Positions 1 to 9,081 of a stretch of DNA of 64,000 nucleotides are shown here, in pieces (within the stretch, counting starts at the first letter, position 1; each line of letters begins with the position of its first letter). The DNA comes from Ignavibacteria bacterium. Lineage in GTDB: Bacteria; Bacteroidota; Ignavibacteria; Tepidaquicellales; Tepidaquicellaceae. Location of the stretch: assembly GCA_019694675.1 (NCBI GenBank), contig JAIBBK010000041.1:1-64000 (forward strand). Direction: 5' to 3'. The notes below the pieces were generated by a model. It had not been told where the DNA came from, did no database searches, and saw nothing but the letters and a program-made list of their open reading frames with translations. The position numbers were made by a program, and so were the translations under genes.

Positions 1-92
1 ACGCCGGCAATCCGTGTTGAAAAAGATGTTATTCTTTACCATATTGACTGAAAGCAACAACACATCCAATAACACAAACCTGTATTGATAAA

Positions 93-419
93 ATGATTAA
101 GACCAACATCACGTCGAGGCATTTTAAAGCGCATGAAACATTGACCGATTACGTTGTTCAGGAGATAAACTCCCTTGAGAAGTATCATGCCGACATCATT
201 CATGCAGATGCCATTTTGTCATACGAAAAGGCCGTCAACAGCGTAAAAATTTGCGAAATACTCGTGAAACTGAAAGACAAGACCCTTACGGCCAAGGAAA
301 GCTCAGATGATTTTGTCAAATCAATTGACAAGGCTGTGGATAAGATCCAAACACAATTGCTCAAACACAAGGATAAGCATACAAACAACAAAAAATCCGC
401 AAAATCACTGAAGAGTTGA
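93..419 (+). CDS. hpf: Ribosome hibernation-promoting factor, short form
   Basis: This 108-residue protein matches the HPF/RaiA (sigma-54 modulation) fold in length and pattern: an early MIKTNITSRHFKAHETL strand-helix, an acidic/hydrophobic core and a lysine-rich tail (KHKDKHTNNKK). The family binds the 30S decoding region and inactivates ribosomes in stationary phase. It lacks the roughly 60-residue C-terminal dimerisation domain of long HPF, so it should act like E. coli HPF/YfiA and may need a partner for 100S dimers. The ATG start is followed 8 bases after the stop by hprK, which implies one transcript. The pairing recalls the rpoN-hpf-ptsN-hprK neighbourhood known in proteobacteria, but rpoN and PTS genes are not seen here. 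Confidence 0.9.
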   Translation: MIKTNITSRHFKAHETLTDYVVQEINSLEKYHADIIHADAILSYEKAVNSVKICEILVKLKDKTLTAKESSDDFVKSIDKAVDKIQTQLLKHKDKHTNNKKSAKSLKS

Positions 420-427
420 ATTAATAT

Positions 428-1474
428 TTGAACCACAGGTTTGAAAATATAAAAGAACTCAAGCGGGAGTTCATCACAGTTCAATTCTTCTTTGATCAAA
501 CCAAAGAAAGGTTCAAACTCAGGAAGGTCGGCGACTCCGACATTGATCCCGAGAAGCTGATCACGGAAAAAGACATACACAGGCCCGGGTTGGCGCTTGC
601 CGGTTACGTTGACCTGTTCACTTACAACAGGGTGCAGGTGTTCGGCAATACGGAGATCCAGTACCTTGAGCAGCTCAGCGAAATCGAAAGGCAGAGCAAA
701 CTCGACAGGTTCTGCTCATTCAATGTTCCGTGCATAATTGTCACAAACGATAACAGCATCCCCGAAGAACTTCTCAATTCATGCCTGAAGGAAAACATCC
801 CCCTGTTTGTTACTCCGTATCCGACCACAAGGCTTGCATTTTTCATATCTGACTTTCTCGATGACCAGTTTGCAACACAGCTCATAATTCACGGCTCGTT
901 TGTGGATGTTTACGGAGTCGGTCTTCTGTTCTCCGGCAAGTCGGGCATAGGCAAGAGCGAGATAGCGCTGGACCTTGTTGAAAGAGGGCACAGACTTGTG
1001 GCGGATGACATTGTGGTTGTGACAAGGAAAGGCGAGGGGGTTCTGATGGGTTCCGGCACTGCGCTGTCGAAGCATATTATGGAGATAAGAGGCCTGGGGC
1101 TCATTGATGTAAGAATGATCTTCGGGATACGGGCAATCAGATTTCAGAAGAGGGTTGAGGTTGTTGTTGAGCTGGAAGACTGGGACAGGGACAAGGCTTA
1201 CGAGCGTACGGGACTTGAAAGCAGTACGATCAATCTTTCGGGTGTGGACACAGAGCTTATCAAACTGCCGATCTTTCCGGGCAAGAACATCACCGTGATA
1301 GCTGAAGTGATAGCACTGAATTATCTTTGCAAGCATTACGGATACAATGCCGCGGAGGAATTCAGAAGAAGGCTTCAGGAGAAGATCAGCGCCCGGAACA
1401 TGAAGTCGAAGCTGTCATCTCAGCAGGACAGCCTTGGAAGGACAACGGAATATTTTGAACATGATTTTGAATAA
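428..1474 (+). CDS. hprK: HPr kinase/phosphorylase
   Basis: 348 residues, slightly longer than the usual 310 or so. The N-terminal domain carries the conserved IHRPGLALAGY segment (about 50-60). The catalytic domain has the P-loop GKSGIGKS at 170-177, the preceding conserved His155, an Asp pair in VADD (191-194) and the HprK signature MEIRGLGLIDV at 218-228. The family phosphorylates and dephosphorylates HPr or HPr-like proteins on a serine using ATP or pyrophosphate. The TTG start at 428 is the first in frame after the hpf stop; a later start near residue 16 (ITVQFFF) is possible. No HPr or EI gene lies in the window, so the substrate is unknown. Confidence 0.93.
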   Translation: MNHRFENIKELKREFITVQFFFDQTKERFKLRKVGDSDIDPEKLITEKDIHRPGLALAGYVDLFTYNRVQVFGNTEIQYLEQLSEIERQSKLDRFCSFNVPCIIVTNDNSIPEELLNSCLKENIPLFVTPYPTTRLAFFISDFLDDQFATQLIIHGSFVDVYGVGLLFSGKSGIGKSEIALDLVERGHRLVADDIVVVTRKGEGVLMGSGTALSKHIMEIRGLGLIDVRMIFGIRAIRFQKRVEVVVELEDWDRDKAYERTGLESSTINLSGVDTELIKLPIFPGKNITVIAEVIALNYLCKHYGYNAAEEFRRRLQEKISARNMKSKLSSQQDSLGRTTEYFEHDFE

Positions 1475-1523
1475 TGCTGTTAGGAGCATTGATCACAAAA
1501 ATCCAAAAACGTAAACCAACAAA

Positions 1524-3347
1524 ATGAGACCAATAACATTTGCGGCGCTTGCTTTGCTTCTGTTTGCCGTACTGCTCACATCATGCGGAAGGAAGAAAGA
1601 GACCACTCAGACGGAATCAGGCAAAGACGGTGAAAACAGTAAGTCGACGTTTTCATTCACCGAGCTTATCCCGAAAGACAACAAGGATGCGGTCAACGGA
1701 GACTGGGTGATAAAGCAGGAGATGGCGGACGCCGAGAAACTGAACCCTACAGTGACGAACGACGCTTCGGCACAGGGAATTTACATTTACATCTACGATG
1801 CGCTGCTCGACATTAACAGAGAGACCTATGAACTGTTTCCTGTAATTGCAGATTCACTTCCTGTTGTTAGCGACGATCATCTCACTTACACATTCACACT
1901 CAGAAAAGATGTCAAATTTTCCGACGGCACGCCACTCACAGGAGAAGATCTGATCTTTACGGTGAAGACGATAATGAATCCGTTTACCGATGCGCAGGCA
2001 TTGAGAAATTACTTTGCCGATCTTAAGAGCGTGGAACTGGTTGACGGTGACAAGTACAAAGTGAAGTTCACAATGTCAAAGCCGTATTTCAGGGCGATCT
2101 ACAGTCTCGGCGGAATTTACATTACCCCGAGGCACATTCTCGACAAGGACAATGTAAACGAGAAGTTCACCTGGGATATGATCTCGGCGGCGCAGAAAGA
2201 CCTTGATCCAAAGAAATTTCCGGAGCTGTCAAAGTATGCCGAGTTCCTGAATTCGGAAGAGGTCTCAAGGACTTCCAAGTATGTGGTCGGAAGCGGACCA
2301 TACAAGCTTGATGACTGGAAGACGGGACAATCTATCACGCTTAAGAGAAATGAGAATTACTGGAACAAGGCCGCGATCCCGAACTATCCCGACAAGCTTG
2401 TGTTCAAGACCATACAGGATCAGAACGCAGCGGTTGTGGCCGCAAAGAACAAGGAAGTTGACTATATGTTTGTCATACAGCCGAGTGACTTTGTGGAGAA
2501 CGTAAAGGACCCCGGACAGTTTCAGCTTAAGAAGGCCCTTGTGCTTGAGCCGACATATGTGTTCATAGCATGGAACAACAAGCATCCGATATTTTCCGAC
2601 AAGAATGCAAGGACTGCGCTGGGTTATGCGATCGACAGGCAGTCTATCATAGACAAGGTCGTTTACGGAATGGGCACGCTTGTAAATTCGCCCGTATTCA
2701 TGAAGAGCAAGTATTACAACAACAACCTTCCGCAAATGGAATTCAATCAGGAGAAGGCTAAGAAGATGCTTGCGGATGCCGGCTGGAAAGACACGGACGG
2801 GGACGGAGTGCTTGACAAGGTGATAAACGGAAAGAAGACGGACTTCAAATTCACCTTCATCAACAACAACAACCCAAAGAGGAAGCGCGTGATGCTGATC
2901 GTCATCGAGATGCTGAAGCAGATCGGCGTTCAGGCAGACCTTCAGGAGTATGAATGGTCTGTATTCCTGACTAAGACAAAGAAGCATGAATTTGACGCAT
3001 GCTACTCGGCATGGCAGCTCGGCGTTACGCCTGAAGATCCTTATCAGATCTGGCATTCAAGCCAGTCGGAAGGCGAAGGAAGCAATTTCATAAGCTACAT
3101 AAATCCGGAAAGCGACAAGCTGATAGAGCAGAACAGGGTTGAGTTTGATGAAGCCAAGAGGATCGAGATCCTGAAGAAGTGGCAGGAGATCGTTTACAAC
3201 GATCAGCCCGTTACATTCCTTTGGTCAGAGCCGTCAAGATATCTTTACAGCGACAGGTTCAGAAATGCGAGGTGGTACACTTATCCGGATTCTCCACTTC
3301 TTAACGAATGGTGGACGCCGGTAACGGCACAGCGCTACAAGAACTGA
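1524..3347 (+). CDS. ABC-type peptide/oligopeptide substrate-binding lipoprotein (SBP family 5)
   Basis: A 607-residue extracytoplasmic solute-binding protein. The N-terminus is a lipoprotein signal peptide ending in the lipobox LTSC (Cys21), so the mature protein should be lipid-anchored. The body has hallmarks of the DppA/OppA family: YDALLDINRETYELFPVIADS, FTLRKDVKFSDGTPLT and a bipartite C-terminal lobe with GWKDTDGDGVLDK. The family delivers di/oligopeptides (or nickel, sugars) to a DppBC-type permease, and such permeases are the next two genes. A hairpin at 3369-3391 separates this gene from them and may reduce downstream expression. The actual ligand cannot be inferred. Confidence 0.9.
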   Translation: MRPITFAALALLLFAVLLTSCGRKKETTQTESGKDGENSKSTFSFTELIPKDNKDAVNGDWVIKQEMADAEKLNPTVTNDASAQGIYIYIYDALLDINRETYELFPVIADSLPVVSDDHLTYTFTLRKDVKFSDGTPLTGEDLIFTVKTIMNPFTDAQALRNYFADLKSVELVDGDKYKVKFTMSKPYFRAIYSLGGIYITPRHILDKDNVNEKFTWDMISAAQKDLDPKKFPELSKYAEFLNSEEVSRTSKYVVGSGPYKLDDWKTGQSITLKRNENYWNKAAIPNYPDKLVFKTIQDQNAAVVAAKNKEVDYMFVIQPSDFVENVKDPGQFQLKKALVLEPTYVFIAWNNKHPIFSDKNARTALGYAIDRQSIIDKVVYGMGTLVNSPVFMKSKYYNNNLPQMEFNQEKAKKMLADAGWKDTDGDGVLDKVINGKKTDFKFTFINNNNPKRKRVMLIVIEMLKQIGVQADLQEYEWSVFLTKTKKHEFDACYSAWQLGVTPEDPYQIWHSSQSEGEGSNFISYINPESDKLIEQNRVEFDEAKRIEILKKWQEIVYNDQPVTFLWSEPSRYLYSDRFRNARWYTYPDSPLLNEWWTPVTAQRYKN

Positions 3348-3368
3348 CAAGACTGAAATGCGGATTCA

Positions 3369-3396
3369 GCCTGCCGCACGGCGCGGCAGGCATTTT
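3369..3396 (+). terminator. Terminator-like hairpin inside the peptide ABC operon
   Basis: A perfect 9-bp GC-rich stem (gcctgccgc at 3369-3377 with gcggcaggc at 3383-3391) with a 5-base loop, followed by a short T-rich tail (attttta). It lies 22 bases after the binding-protein stop and 31 bases before the permease start. It could be a partial terminator or an mRNA 3'-end stabiliser giving more binding protein than permease, as is common for ABC importers. The T-run is short, so readthrough is likely. Confidence 0.6.
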
Positions 3397-3421
3397 TATC
3401 ATCTGACAAATCTGAAAGAAC

Positions 3422-4438
3422 ATGACTGAATATGTAATCAGGAGAATTCTCCTCTTCATCCCGACGCTGATCGTGATTACCATGATCACGTTTCTCGTCT
3501 GCCGGCTTGCACCCGGAGATCCGACCGAGATGAAGATCGGAAGAACACAGGAAGCTCAGAAATCAGATGCTAAGAATCTGATGACGGAACAGGCAAAGGA
3601 GTTCTACAAGAAGAAGTTCGGACTTGACAAGCCTCTTCACATCCAGTATCTGATTTGGATGAAGAACATGCTTCAGGGCGATTTCGGAAATTCCTTCAAA
3701 GACAACAGGCCCGTTCTCGAGAAAATACTGGAAAGGCTCCCGGTTTCGATTTCAATCAGCGTGCTTTCTTATTTGCTGATATACATGGTTGCCATCCCTA
3801 TCGGCATCTACAGTGCGGCGCGGCAGTATTCATTTCCCGACAGGCTGATGACGGTTGTGCTTTTCATCCTCTACTCGCTTCCGAATTTCTGGGTGGGAAC
3901 GCTTGCAATAGTGTTCCTCTGCAATGTCGAATACCTGAAGATCTTTCCAACTGCGGGTATCCGTTCTGAGGACTTTGACACGCTTTCATTCTTCGGAAAG
4001 ATCAGTGACAGGTTCATGCACATGTTCCTTCCCGTTACAATTCTGAGTCTCACAAGCTTCGCATTCACTTCACGCCAGATGAGAAGTTCAATGCTTGAGG
4101 TCATCAGGCAGGATTACATAAGGACTGCAAGGGCAAAGGGACTTTCAGAGAAGAAAGTGATACTCAAGCATGCCCTAAGAAATTCTCTGATCCCGATCAT
4201 CACTCTGATGGGCGGACTGCTTCCTGCAATGGTAGGCGGCAGTGTCATAATCGAATCAATATTCTCGATCCCGGGGATCGGGCAACTTGCCTATCAGGCG
4301 ATCCTTGACCGGGACTATCCGATCATAATGGCTGAGCTTGTGCTTACTTCAACGCTTACTGTTGTCGGAATACTTCTTGTTGACATCATGTATTCATTCA
4401 TTGATCCCAGAATCGCATTTACGAAAAAGTCGGCATAA
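3422..4438 (+). CDS. Peptide-type ABC transporter permease (DppB/OppB family)
   Basis: 338 residues with the classic DppB start, a first membrane segment in RRILLFIPTLIVITMITFLV followed by APGDP. About six membrane segments follow, and the BPD_transp_1 EAA-like cytoplasmic loop (RQDYIRTARAKGLSEKKV) lies near residues 225-250, where the cognate ATPase docks. It forms the transmembrane pore with the next gene product and presumably takes substrate from the lipoprotein encoded upstream. The ATG start fits the family N-terminus exactly. Confidence 0.92.
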   Translation: MTEYVIRRILLFIPTLIVITMITFLVCRLAPGDPTEMKIGRTQEAQKSDAKNLMTEQAKEFYKKKFGLDKPLHIQYLIWMKNMLQGDFGNSFKDNRPVLEKILERLPVSISISVLSYLLIYMVAIPIGIYSAARQYSFPDRLMTVVLFILYSLPNFWVGTLAIVFLCNVEYLKIFPTAGIRSEDFDTLSFFGKISDRFMHMFLPVTILSLTSFAFTSRQMRSSMLEVIRQDYIRTARAKGLSEKKVILKHALRNSLIPIITLMGGLLPAMVGGSVIIESIFSIPGIGQLAYQAILDRDYPIIMAELVLTSTLTVVGILLVDIMYSFIDPRIAFTKKSA

Positions 4439-4452
4439 ACCTAAATTGATTT

Positions 4453-5559
4453 ATGGAAGATAAAGCTACGGTAGAGCAGGAAAAGGAATTAGGAAACGGT
4501 TCGCCTACGAACGGCCTGACCAAAGCTCAGATCGAATCGCAGCAGCAGGTCGGAGTTTCTTACTGGTCATTGGTAAAGCATCAGTTCAGGAAGAACAAGC
4601 TTGCCATGATCTCGATGTATATAGTTGCGGCACTCGTTGTTATAGCGGTCTTTGCAGATTTCATTGCCAGTTCAAAACCGCTGTACGCAGTCTATAAGGG
4701 GGAGACATATTTTCCCGTTGTCAAGGATTATCTTAATGACCTCGGCATCAGCAAGTGGGATCCCGATATGATAAATGTGAACTGGAAGACACTGGACGAT
4801 GAAGGCAAACTGGAGAGCGTTATCTGGACGCCTGTGCCGTACGGCTCCAGAGAAATAGATCTGTCTAACAGCCTCAATCCTCCGGGCGGGGACCATTACC
4901 TTGGCACGGACCCGATAGGAAGGGACCTGCTTGCAGGAATCGTTCACGGCTCGAGGGTTTCGCTGTCTGTAGGATTTGTGGCCGCAGGTATCGCGCTTCT
5001 TATCGGCATTGTTCTGGGTTCGCTGGCCGGTTATTACGGTGGAGCGGTTGATATCGTGATCATGAGATTTGTTGAGATCATGATGACTCTGCCCACATTC
5101 TTTCTGATCATAACAATTGTGGCAATTTACGGGTCGAGTATCCTGTATATCATGGCGGCCATCGGACTTACATCCTGGACGGGAGATGCAAAGCTCATAA
5201 GGGGCGAGGTGCTGAAAGTGAGAAACATGGAATATGTGACAGCGGCAACTTCGATCGGGCTTCCGAACAGGCAGATAATCTTCAGGCATGTAATTCCCAA
5301 TGCGATCGCTCCGGTGCTTGTTTCCGGCGCATTTGCCATTGCAGGAGCCATCCTGACAGAAGCCGCGCTCAGTTTTCTCGGATTCGGCGTTGCGGCGACC
5401 ACCGTTACATGGGGTTCATTGCTGAATGAGGCAAGAAGCGCTTCAAATGCATGGTGGCTGGCTATTTTCCCGGGGCTTATGATCTTCATTGCAGTTGTAA
5501 CATATAATCTTATTGGTGAAGGGCTCAGAGATGCGCTCGATCCAAGATTAAGAGATTGA
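4453..5559 (+). CDS. Peptide-type ABC transporter permease (DppC/OppC family)
   Basis: 368 residues. A cytoplasmic N-terminal extension rich in Glu/Gln (about 1-45) precedes the SLVKHQFRKNKLAMIS segment and first membrane helix. The family-diagnostic LGTDPIGRDLLAGIVHGSR follows, then five membrane helices and the EAA loop (RNMEYVTAATSIGLPNRQI). Between helix 1 and the GTDPIGRD motif is a long external insert of about 80 residues, larger than in E. coli DppC. It starts 14 bases after the DppB-like gene. No DppD/DppF ATPase genes follow, so the energising subunits must be encoded elsewhere. Confidence 0.92.
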   Translation: MEDKATVEQEKELGNGSPTNGLTKAQIESQQQVGVSYWSLVKHQFRKNKLAMISMYIVAALVVIAVFADFIASSKPLYAVYKGETYFPVVKDYLNDLGISKWDPDMINVNWKTLDDEGKLESVIWTPVPYGSREIDLSNSLNPPGGDHYLGTDPIGRDLLAGIVHGSRVSLSVGFVAAGIALLIGIVLGSLAGYYGGAVDIVIMRFVEIMMTLPTFFLIITIVAIYGSSILYIMAAIGLTSWTGDAKLIRGEVLKVRNMEYVTAATSIGLPNRQIIFRHVIPNAIAPVLVSGAFAIAGAILTEAALSFLGFGVAATTVTWGSLLNEARSASNAWWLAIFPGLMIFIAVVTYNLIGEGLRDALDPRLRD

Positions 5560-5636
5560 CTTTTCACATGTCGTTTTTGATATTTGCGAAAATTTCCGAA
5601 ATCCCCAAAAACTTAATTACGGAGGCTGATTAGAAG

Positions 5637-5864
5637 ATGGTATGGACCCTTGAACTCGCATCGTATCTTGACGATGCTCCGTGGCCGGCCAATAAGTACG
5701 AACTGATTGACTACGCAAACAGGACCGGGGCTCCTCAGGAAGTAATTGACAATCTTGAGGACCTGGAAGACACCGACGAGCCGTACGAAAGTATTGAAGA
5801 GATCTGGCTCGATTATCCCACAGACGAAGATTTCTTCTATGACGAAGAAAGCAAAGACTTCTAA
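5637..5864 (+). CDS. DUF2795 domain small acidic protein
   Basis: 75 residues, strongly acidic, with the DUF2795 core: WPANKYELIDYANRTGAP, then VIDNLEDL and a C-terminal YESIEEIW segment. The family is small, cytoplasmic and of unknown function; some members sit near stress or DNA-related genes. An unusually clear Shine-Dalgarno-like GGAGG (5621-5625) lies 11 bases upstream of the ATG. A strong terminator follows directly, so it is either a monocistron or the last gene of the ABC transporter unit (77-base gap). Confidence 0.8.
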   Translation: MVWTLELASYLDDAPWPANKYELIDYANRTGAPQEVIDNLEDLEDTDEPYESIEEIWLDYPTDEDFFYDEESKDF

Positions 5865-5884
5865 ATTAATACCGTAGATTGTTA

Positions 5885-5920
5885 AGCCCAATAATCTCAG
5901 GTTATTGGGCTTTCTTTTTT
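5885..5920 (+). terminator. Rho-independent terminator after the DUF2795 gene
   Basis: A perfect 10-bp stem (agcccaataa at 5885-5894 with ttattgggct at 5902-5911), a 7-base loop and a T-rich tail to 5920. It is notable for ending only four bases before the ATG of the next gene. The stem core CCCAATAA/TTATTGGG recurs in the terminator at 16872. Confidence 0.88.
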
Positions 5921-5924
5921 GTGG

Positions 5925-7934
5925 ATGAATCATATATACAGGATCTTATTTTCAGCGCTGTTGATACTGAAGCTTTGCGGTCCCGCCCTTGCGCAAAGTG
6001 AGAACGATGTATTTGAAATAGACGACATTAACATTGTCTTCACGGGAGCCAGTTCTTTCGAACAGGAAACGATAAGGGGCATCATGGCTCTGAAGGAAGG
6101 TGATGAGTTTGATTTCGAAACATTTGTGCAGGATATTGAGAGGGTGAAGAAGTACTATTTCGACAACGGCTTTTTCGACATCAAAGTGGATACGGCGCTC
6201 AGTTACGATTACCGTTCTTTTGAAGTGGATGAAACATTCACGATCAATGAAGGCAGCCGGTACAGGATCAACAAGCTGACTCTTGAAGGGATTGAAGATG
6301 TATCAGGCGAGATTTCGGGGAAGATCTTACAGCCGGGCGACAGAAAGGTTTACGAAGGAGGCTTCTACTCCCGTGATACTCTGAAGCAGGAGATCCTCAG
6401 GATCGTTGACGTGCTTCAGAACAACGGCTACGCTCTTGCCGAGGGGGGCAGCCCTGAAGTGCTGAAGATAGAAACCAACATTCCCGAAATGAAAAACAAG
6501 GTCAACATAAACCTTCCGTTCATTACGGGGCTCATCTATGCGTTCGGGACCACAAAGGTCAACTTCAGAGGCGAGAAGTACAACATAACGCTGAACGATA
6601 TTACAAGGGAACTGTCCTATAAACAGGGGCAGATATACCGAAAGGAAGAAATTGTAAAGAGCGAGATCAATCTCTCCAAAATGTCAATTCTCGAAAATCC
6701 GAGGATTAACTTTGCAGACATTGACAGCGCAAACAGGATCATAGATCTGAAGATAGACATATACGTTTCAAAGAAGTACGAGCTGGTTCCGGAGATCTTC
6801 ACGTACTACTTCAGAAACTATCTTTATGCAGGAGCAGGTATCTCTTTGTCAGACAAGAATTTCTTCGGCGGCGGAAGAGTGCTTACAACCGCGGTCCGCG
6901 GATACTATAATTCTGTGGAGAATTACCGTGGTGAGTGGATCAACACATTGTTTCAGCCGTTCCTCTTCGGGAACAAGAACACATCGGGAAGCTGGAATAT
7001 CGGACTTAAATATATTTCCGAAGAGATCAGCGCAACGAGCACTCTCACCAATCTGTTCTCAGTATCGCACGAGCTGCCTTCATATACTTATCTGAACAGG
7101 ATCGTGGGTTCGTGGGAAACCGATTATGACAACATAACCCTCAAGGAAGACCTGGAGGAAGAGGATGTAAAGATCAACAGCTTCTCTCTCAATGCAATAA
7201 ACTCCACACTCTCTCTCGGGTTGATACATAACTCCGTTAATAATCTTCAGTTTCCGTTCAAAGGAAATTTTCAGTCATATGATTTTGAAGATTCCGGACT
7301 GATGTCAGGGTTGCTGAAGAAGTTCATAAATGCGTACATCAACAGTTACTTCAAGGTCACAACACTTGCGTCTTTCTATTTCAATCTGAGCAACAGGGAG
7401 TTTCAGGTCCCGTCAGCACTGGCAACAAAACTCTATGTCGGTTCCATCTTTGAGTACGGTGACAATACATTCAACTTCAACGGCCAAGAGATCAGCGGGG
7501 ACAGGGTTCCAAGTGATGAGAGATTTGTATGCGGGGGAAGTTCAAGCGTAAGGGGCTGGGGCGCGCGACAGCTTGGAATAGTGGACGACAAGGACATTGG
7601 CGGCAATTTTCTTCTGGAATCATCTGTGGAACACAGGATAAGGCCTTTCCTCGGTGCAAGCAACATCTACTTCAGGGATCTCGGGTTTGCATCATTCGTT
7701 GACATTGGAAATGTCTGGTCGGAGATACAGAAGTTCAGGATCAGCGAAATAGCAGTTGCTGCAGGTGCCGGGATAAGGTATTATACAATTATCGGGGCGA
7801 TCAGGTTTGATATTGGTTTTAAGATCTATGACCCGCAGCCGGGGCCAGTAGGCGGCTCTAACTGGATCTTCGGTTCGGGTGCAAATTTCAGGGATAAGTA
7901 TAATTTTCAATTCGGTATCGGCAACACATTTTGA
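5925..7934 (+). CDS. Omp85-family outer membrane protein (BamA/TamA-like)
   Basis: 669 residues from the ATG at 5925; a TTG at 5919 would add two residues but lies in the terminator T-run. A signal peptide (about 1-22, ending ALAQ) is followed by POTRA-type repeats (about residues 25-270; for example INKLTLEGIEDVSGEI and NNGYALAE) and a C-terminal 16-strand barrel domain. The diagnostic barrel L6 motif VRGWG is at 542-546. The protein ends in Phe (FGIGNTF), as expected for an Omp85 barrel. The family folds or secretes outer-membrane proteins. It is shorter than most BamA proteins (about 800), so a TamA-like or accessory role is possible. It starts just downstream of a terminator, so a promoter inside the preceding gene or terminator is implied. 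Confidence 0.85.
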   Translation: MNHIYRILFSALLILKLCGPALAQSENDVFEIDDINIVFTGASSFEQETIRGIMALKEGDEFDFETFVQDIERVKKYYFDNGFFDIKVDTALSYDYRSFEVDETFTINEGSRYRINKLTLEGIEDVSGEISGKILQPGDRKVYEGGFYSRDTLKQEILRIVDVLQNNGYALAEGGSPEVLKIETNIPEMKNKVNINLPFITGLIYAFGTTKVNFRGEKYNITLNDITRELSYKQGQIYRKEEIVKSEINLSKMSILENPRINFADIDSANRIIDLKIDIYVSKKYELVPEIFTYYFRNYLYAGAGISLSDKNFFGGGRVLTTAVRGYYNSVENYRGEWINTLFQPFLFGNKNTSGSWNIGLKYISEEISATSTLTNLFSVSHELPSYTYLNRIVGSWETDYDNITLKEDLEEEDVKINSFSLNAINSTLSLGLIHNSVNNLQFPFKGNFQSYDFEDSGLMSGLLKKFINAYINSYFKVTTLASFYFNLSNREFQVPSALATKLYVGSIFEYGDNTFNFNGQEISGDRVPSDERFVCGGSSSVRGWGARQLGIVDDKDIGGNFLLESSVEHRIRPFLGASNIYFRDLGFASFVDIGNVWSEIQKFRISEIAVAAGAGIRYYTIIGAIRFDIGFKIYDPQPGPVGGSNWIFGSGANFRDKYNFQFGIGNTF

Positions 7935-7938
7935 TTAT

Positions 7939-9066
7939 ATGTGGAATAACGTAATAGGACAGCAGAGATCCGTGGAGATCCTCATGAACATGTTCATCAA
8001 AAAGAGGATCCCTCATGCAATGCTCTTTCACGGTCCGGAAGGTACTGGAAAAGATGCAGCGGCTGTTGAGTTTGCCATGCTTGTTAACTGCGACTCACCG
8101 GTTGACGGAGCCAATGCATGCGGCACATGCAGGAACTGCAGGGACATTTCATTGCTTCGGCCGCCGCTCATGAGATTTGTGACCGCGCTTCCCGCCGGCA
8201 GAAATGAAAGCGAGGATAAGGACCCTCTGGTAACACTTGAGCAGGAAGATGCTGAGATATATCTTAGCGAACTTGCGCGAAAAGCGGAAGACAAGTATCA
8301 CAGAATAAATATTCCGGGAGCCAATGATATTCGCATATCAAGCATACGGATGCTTAAGGACCAGGCATCGCTGACAGGCTATACCGGGAAGAAGAAAGTG
8401 TTCATGATCTCGCAGGCGGACAGAATGAATCAGCAGAGTTCCAATGCACTGCTCAAAGTTCTTGAAGAGCCGCCTGAGGACAATCTGCTTATACTTACAA
8501 CATCAAGGATCAACTCCCTGCTTCCGACTATCATCGGAAGATGTCAGTTGCTGAGGTTCGATCCTCTTTCCGATGAAGATGTTTATGCCTTCGTAAAGAA
8601 GGAGCATCCTGAACTGAAGGAGGAAACCGGCAGATTCTACGCGGCGCTTTCGCAGGGGAGTATCAGTTCATGCAGGGAGATCGCAGAACAGGATTTTCTT
8701 GATCTGAGGGAAAAGGCCATCAGTTTTCTCGCATCGTCAATAACCGGCCGTCATCTTACTGCAGGAAAGGAAATTGATTCTGTGATCGCTTCCAAAGACA
8801 AGCAGAAGATCAAACGATTCCTCTCGCTTCTTTCGGTATGGTTCAGGGATGCCGCGCTTGTTGCCTCGGGCAATGAGGCAAATGTGATCAACAAAGACAA
8901 ACTTGACAGACTCAGGAAGTTTTCATCTAACTTCAGCATCAACAGCTACGCTGTCATAAAACTTATCGAAGAAGCAGTCCAGGATATTGACAGGAACATC
9001 TTTCCAGAACTGCTGCTGAATGAACTTGCGCTGAAGATAACCGGGGAATTGCAGGCCGCAGGTTAG
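7939..9066 (+). CDS. holB: DNA polymerase III subunit delta-prime
   Basis: 375 residues from the ATG at 7939, four bases after the Omp85 stop; an in-frame start at 7879 would lie inside the upstream gene. The start MWNNVIGQQRSVEIL is typical of clamp-loader AAA+ proteins. The P-loop-like GPEGTGKD (32-39) has Asp where Ser/Thr is canonical, as often seen in the ATPase-inactive delta-prime subunit. A zinc-module set of cysteines (C51, C61, C64, C67) and the NALLKVLEEPP helix follow. The protein would assemble with DnaX and delta to load the beta clamp. It is convergent with the next gene. Confidence 0.9.
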   Translation: MWNNVIGQQRSVEILMNMFIKKRIPHAMLFHGPEGTGKDAAAVEFAMLVNCDSPVDGANACGTCRNCRDISLLRPPLMRFVTALPAGRNESEDKDPLVTLEQEDAEIYLSELARKAEDKYHRINIPGANDIRISSIRMLKDQASLTGYTGKKKVFMISQADRMNQQSSNALLKVLEEPPEDNLLILTTSRINSLLPTIIGRCQLLRFDPLSDEDVYAFVKKEHPELKEETGRFYAALSQGSISSCREIAEQDFLDLREKAISFLASSITGRHLTAGKEIDSVIASKDKQKIKRFLSLLSVWFRDAALVASGNEANVINKDKLDRLRKFSSNFSINSYAVIKLIEEAVQDIDRNIFPELLLNELALKITGELQAAG

Positions 9067-9078
9067 TGCTCTTAGCAC
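9066..9078. terminator. Short hairpin between convergent genes
   Basis: gtgct (9066-9070) pairs with agcac (9074-9078) around a 3-base loop, overlapping the last base of holB and ending four bases before the stop of the opposing gene. It is too short for a confident terminator, but it is the only structure separating these convergent units and could slow polymerase from both sides. Confidence 0.3.
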
Positions 9079-9081
9079 ATT

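Noticed and set aside
779-1336. Open frame on the minus strand across hprK
   Set aside because: It is antisense to a clearly homologous gene, with no signature of its own.
2265-3056. 263-codon minus-strand frame over the binding-protein gene
   Set aside because: It lies opposite a family-5 binding protein with clear motifs; no independent similarity.
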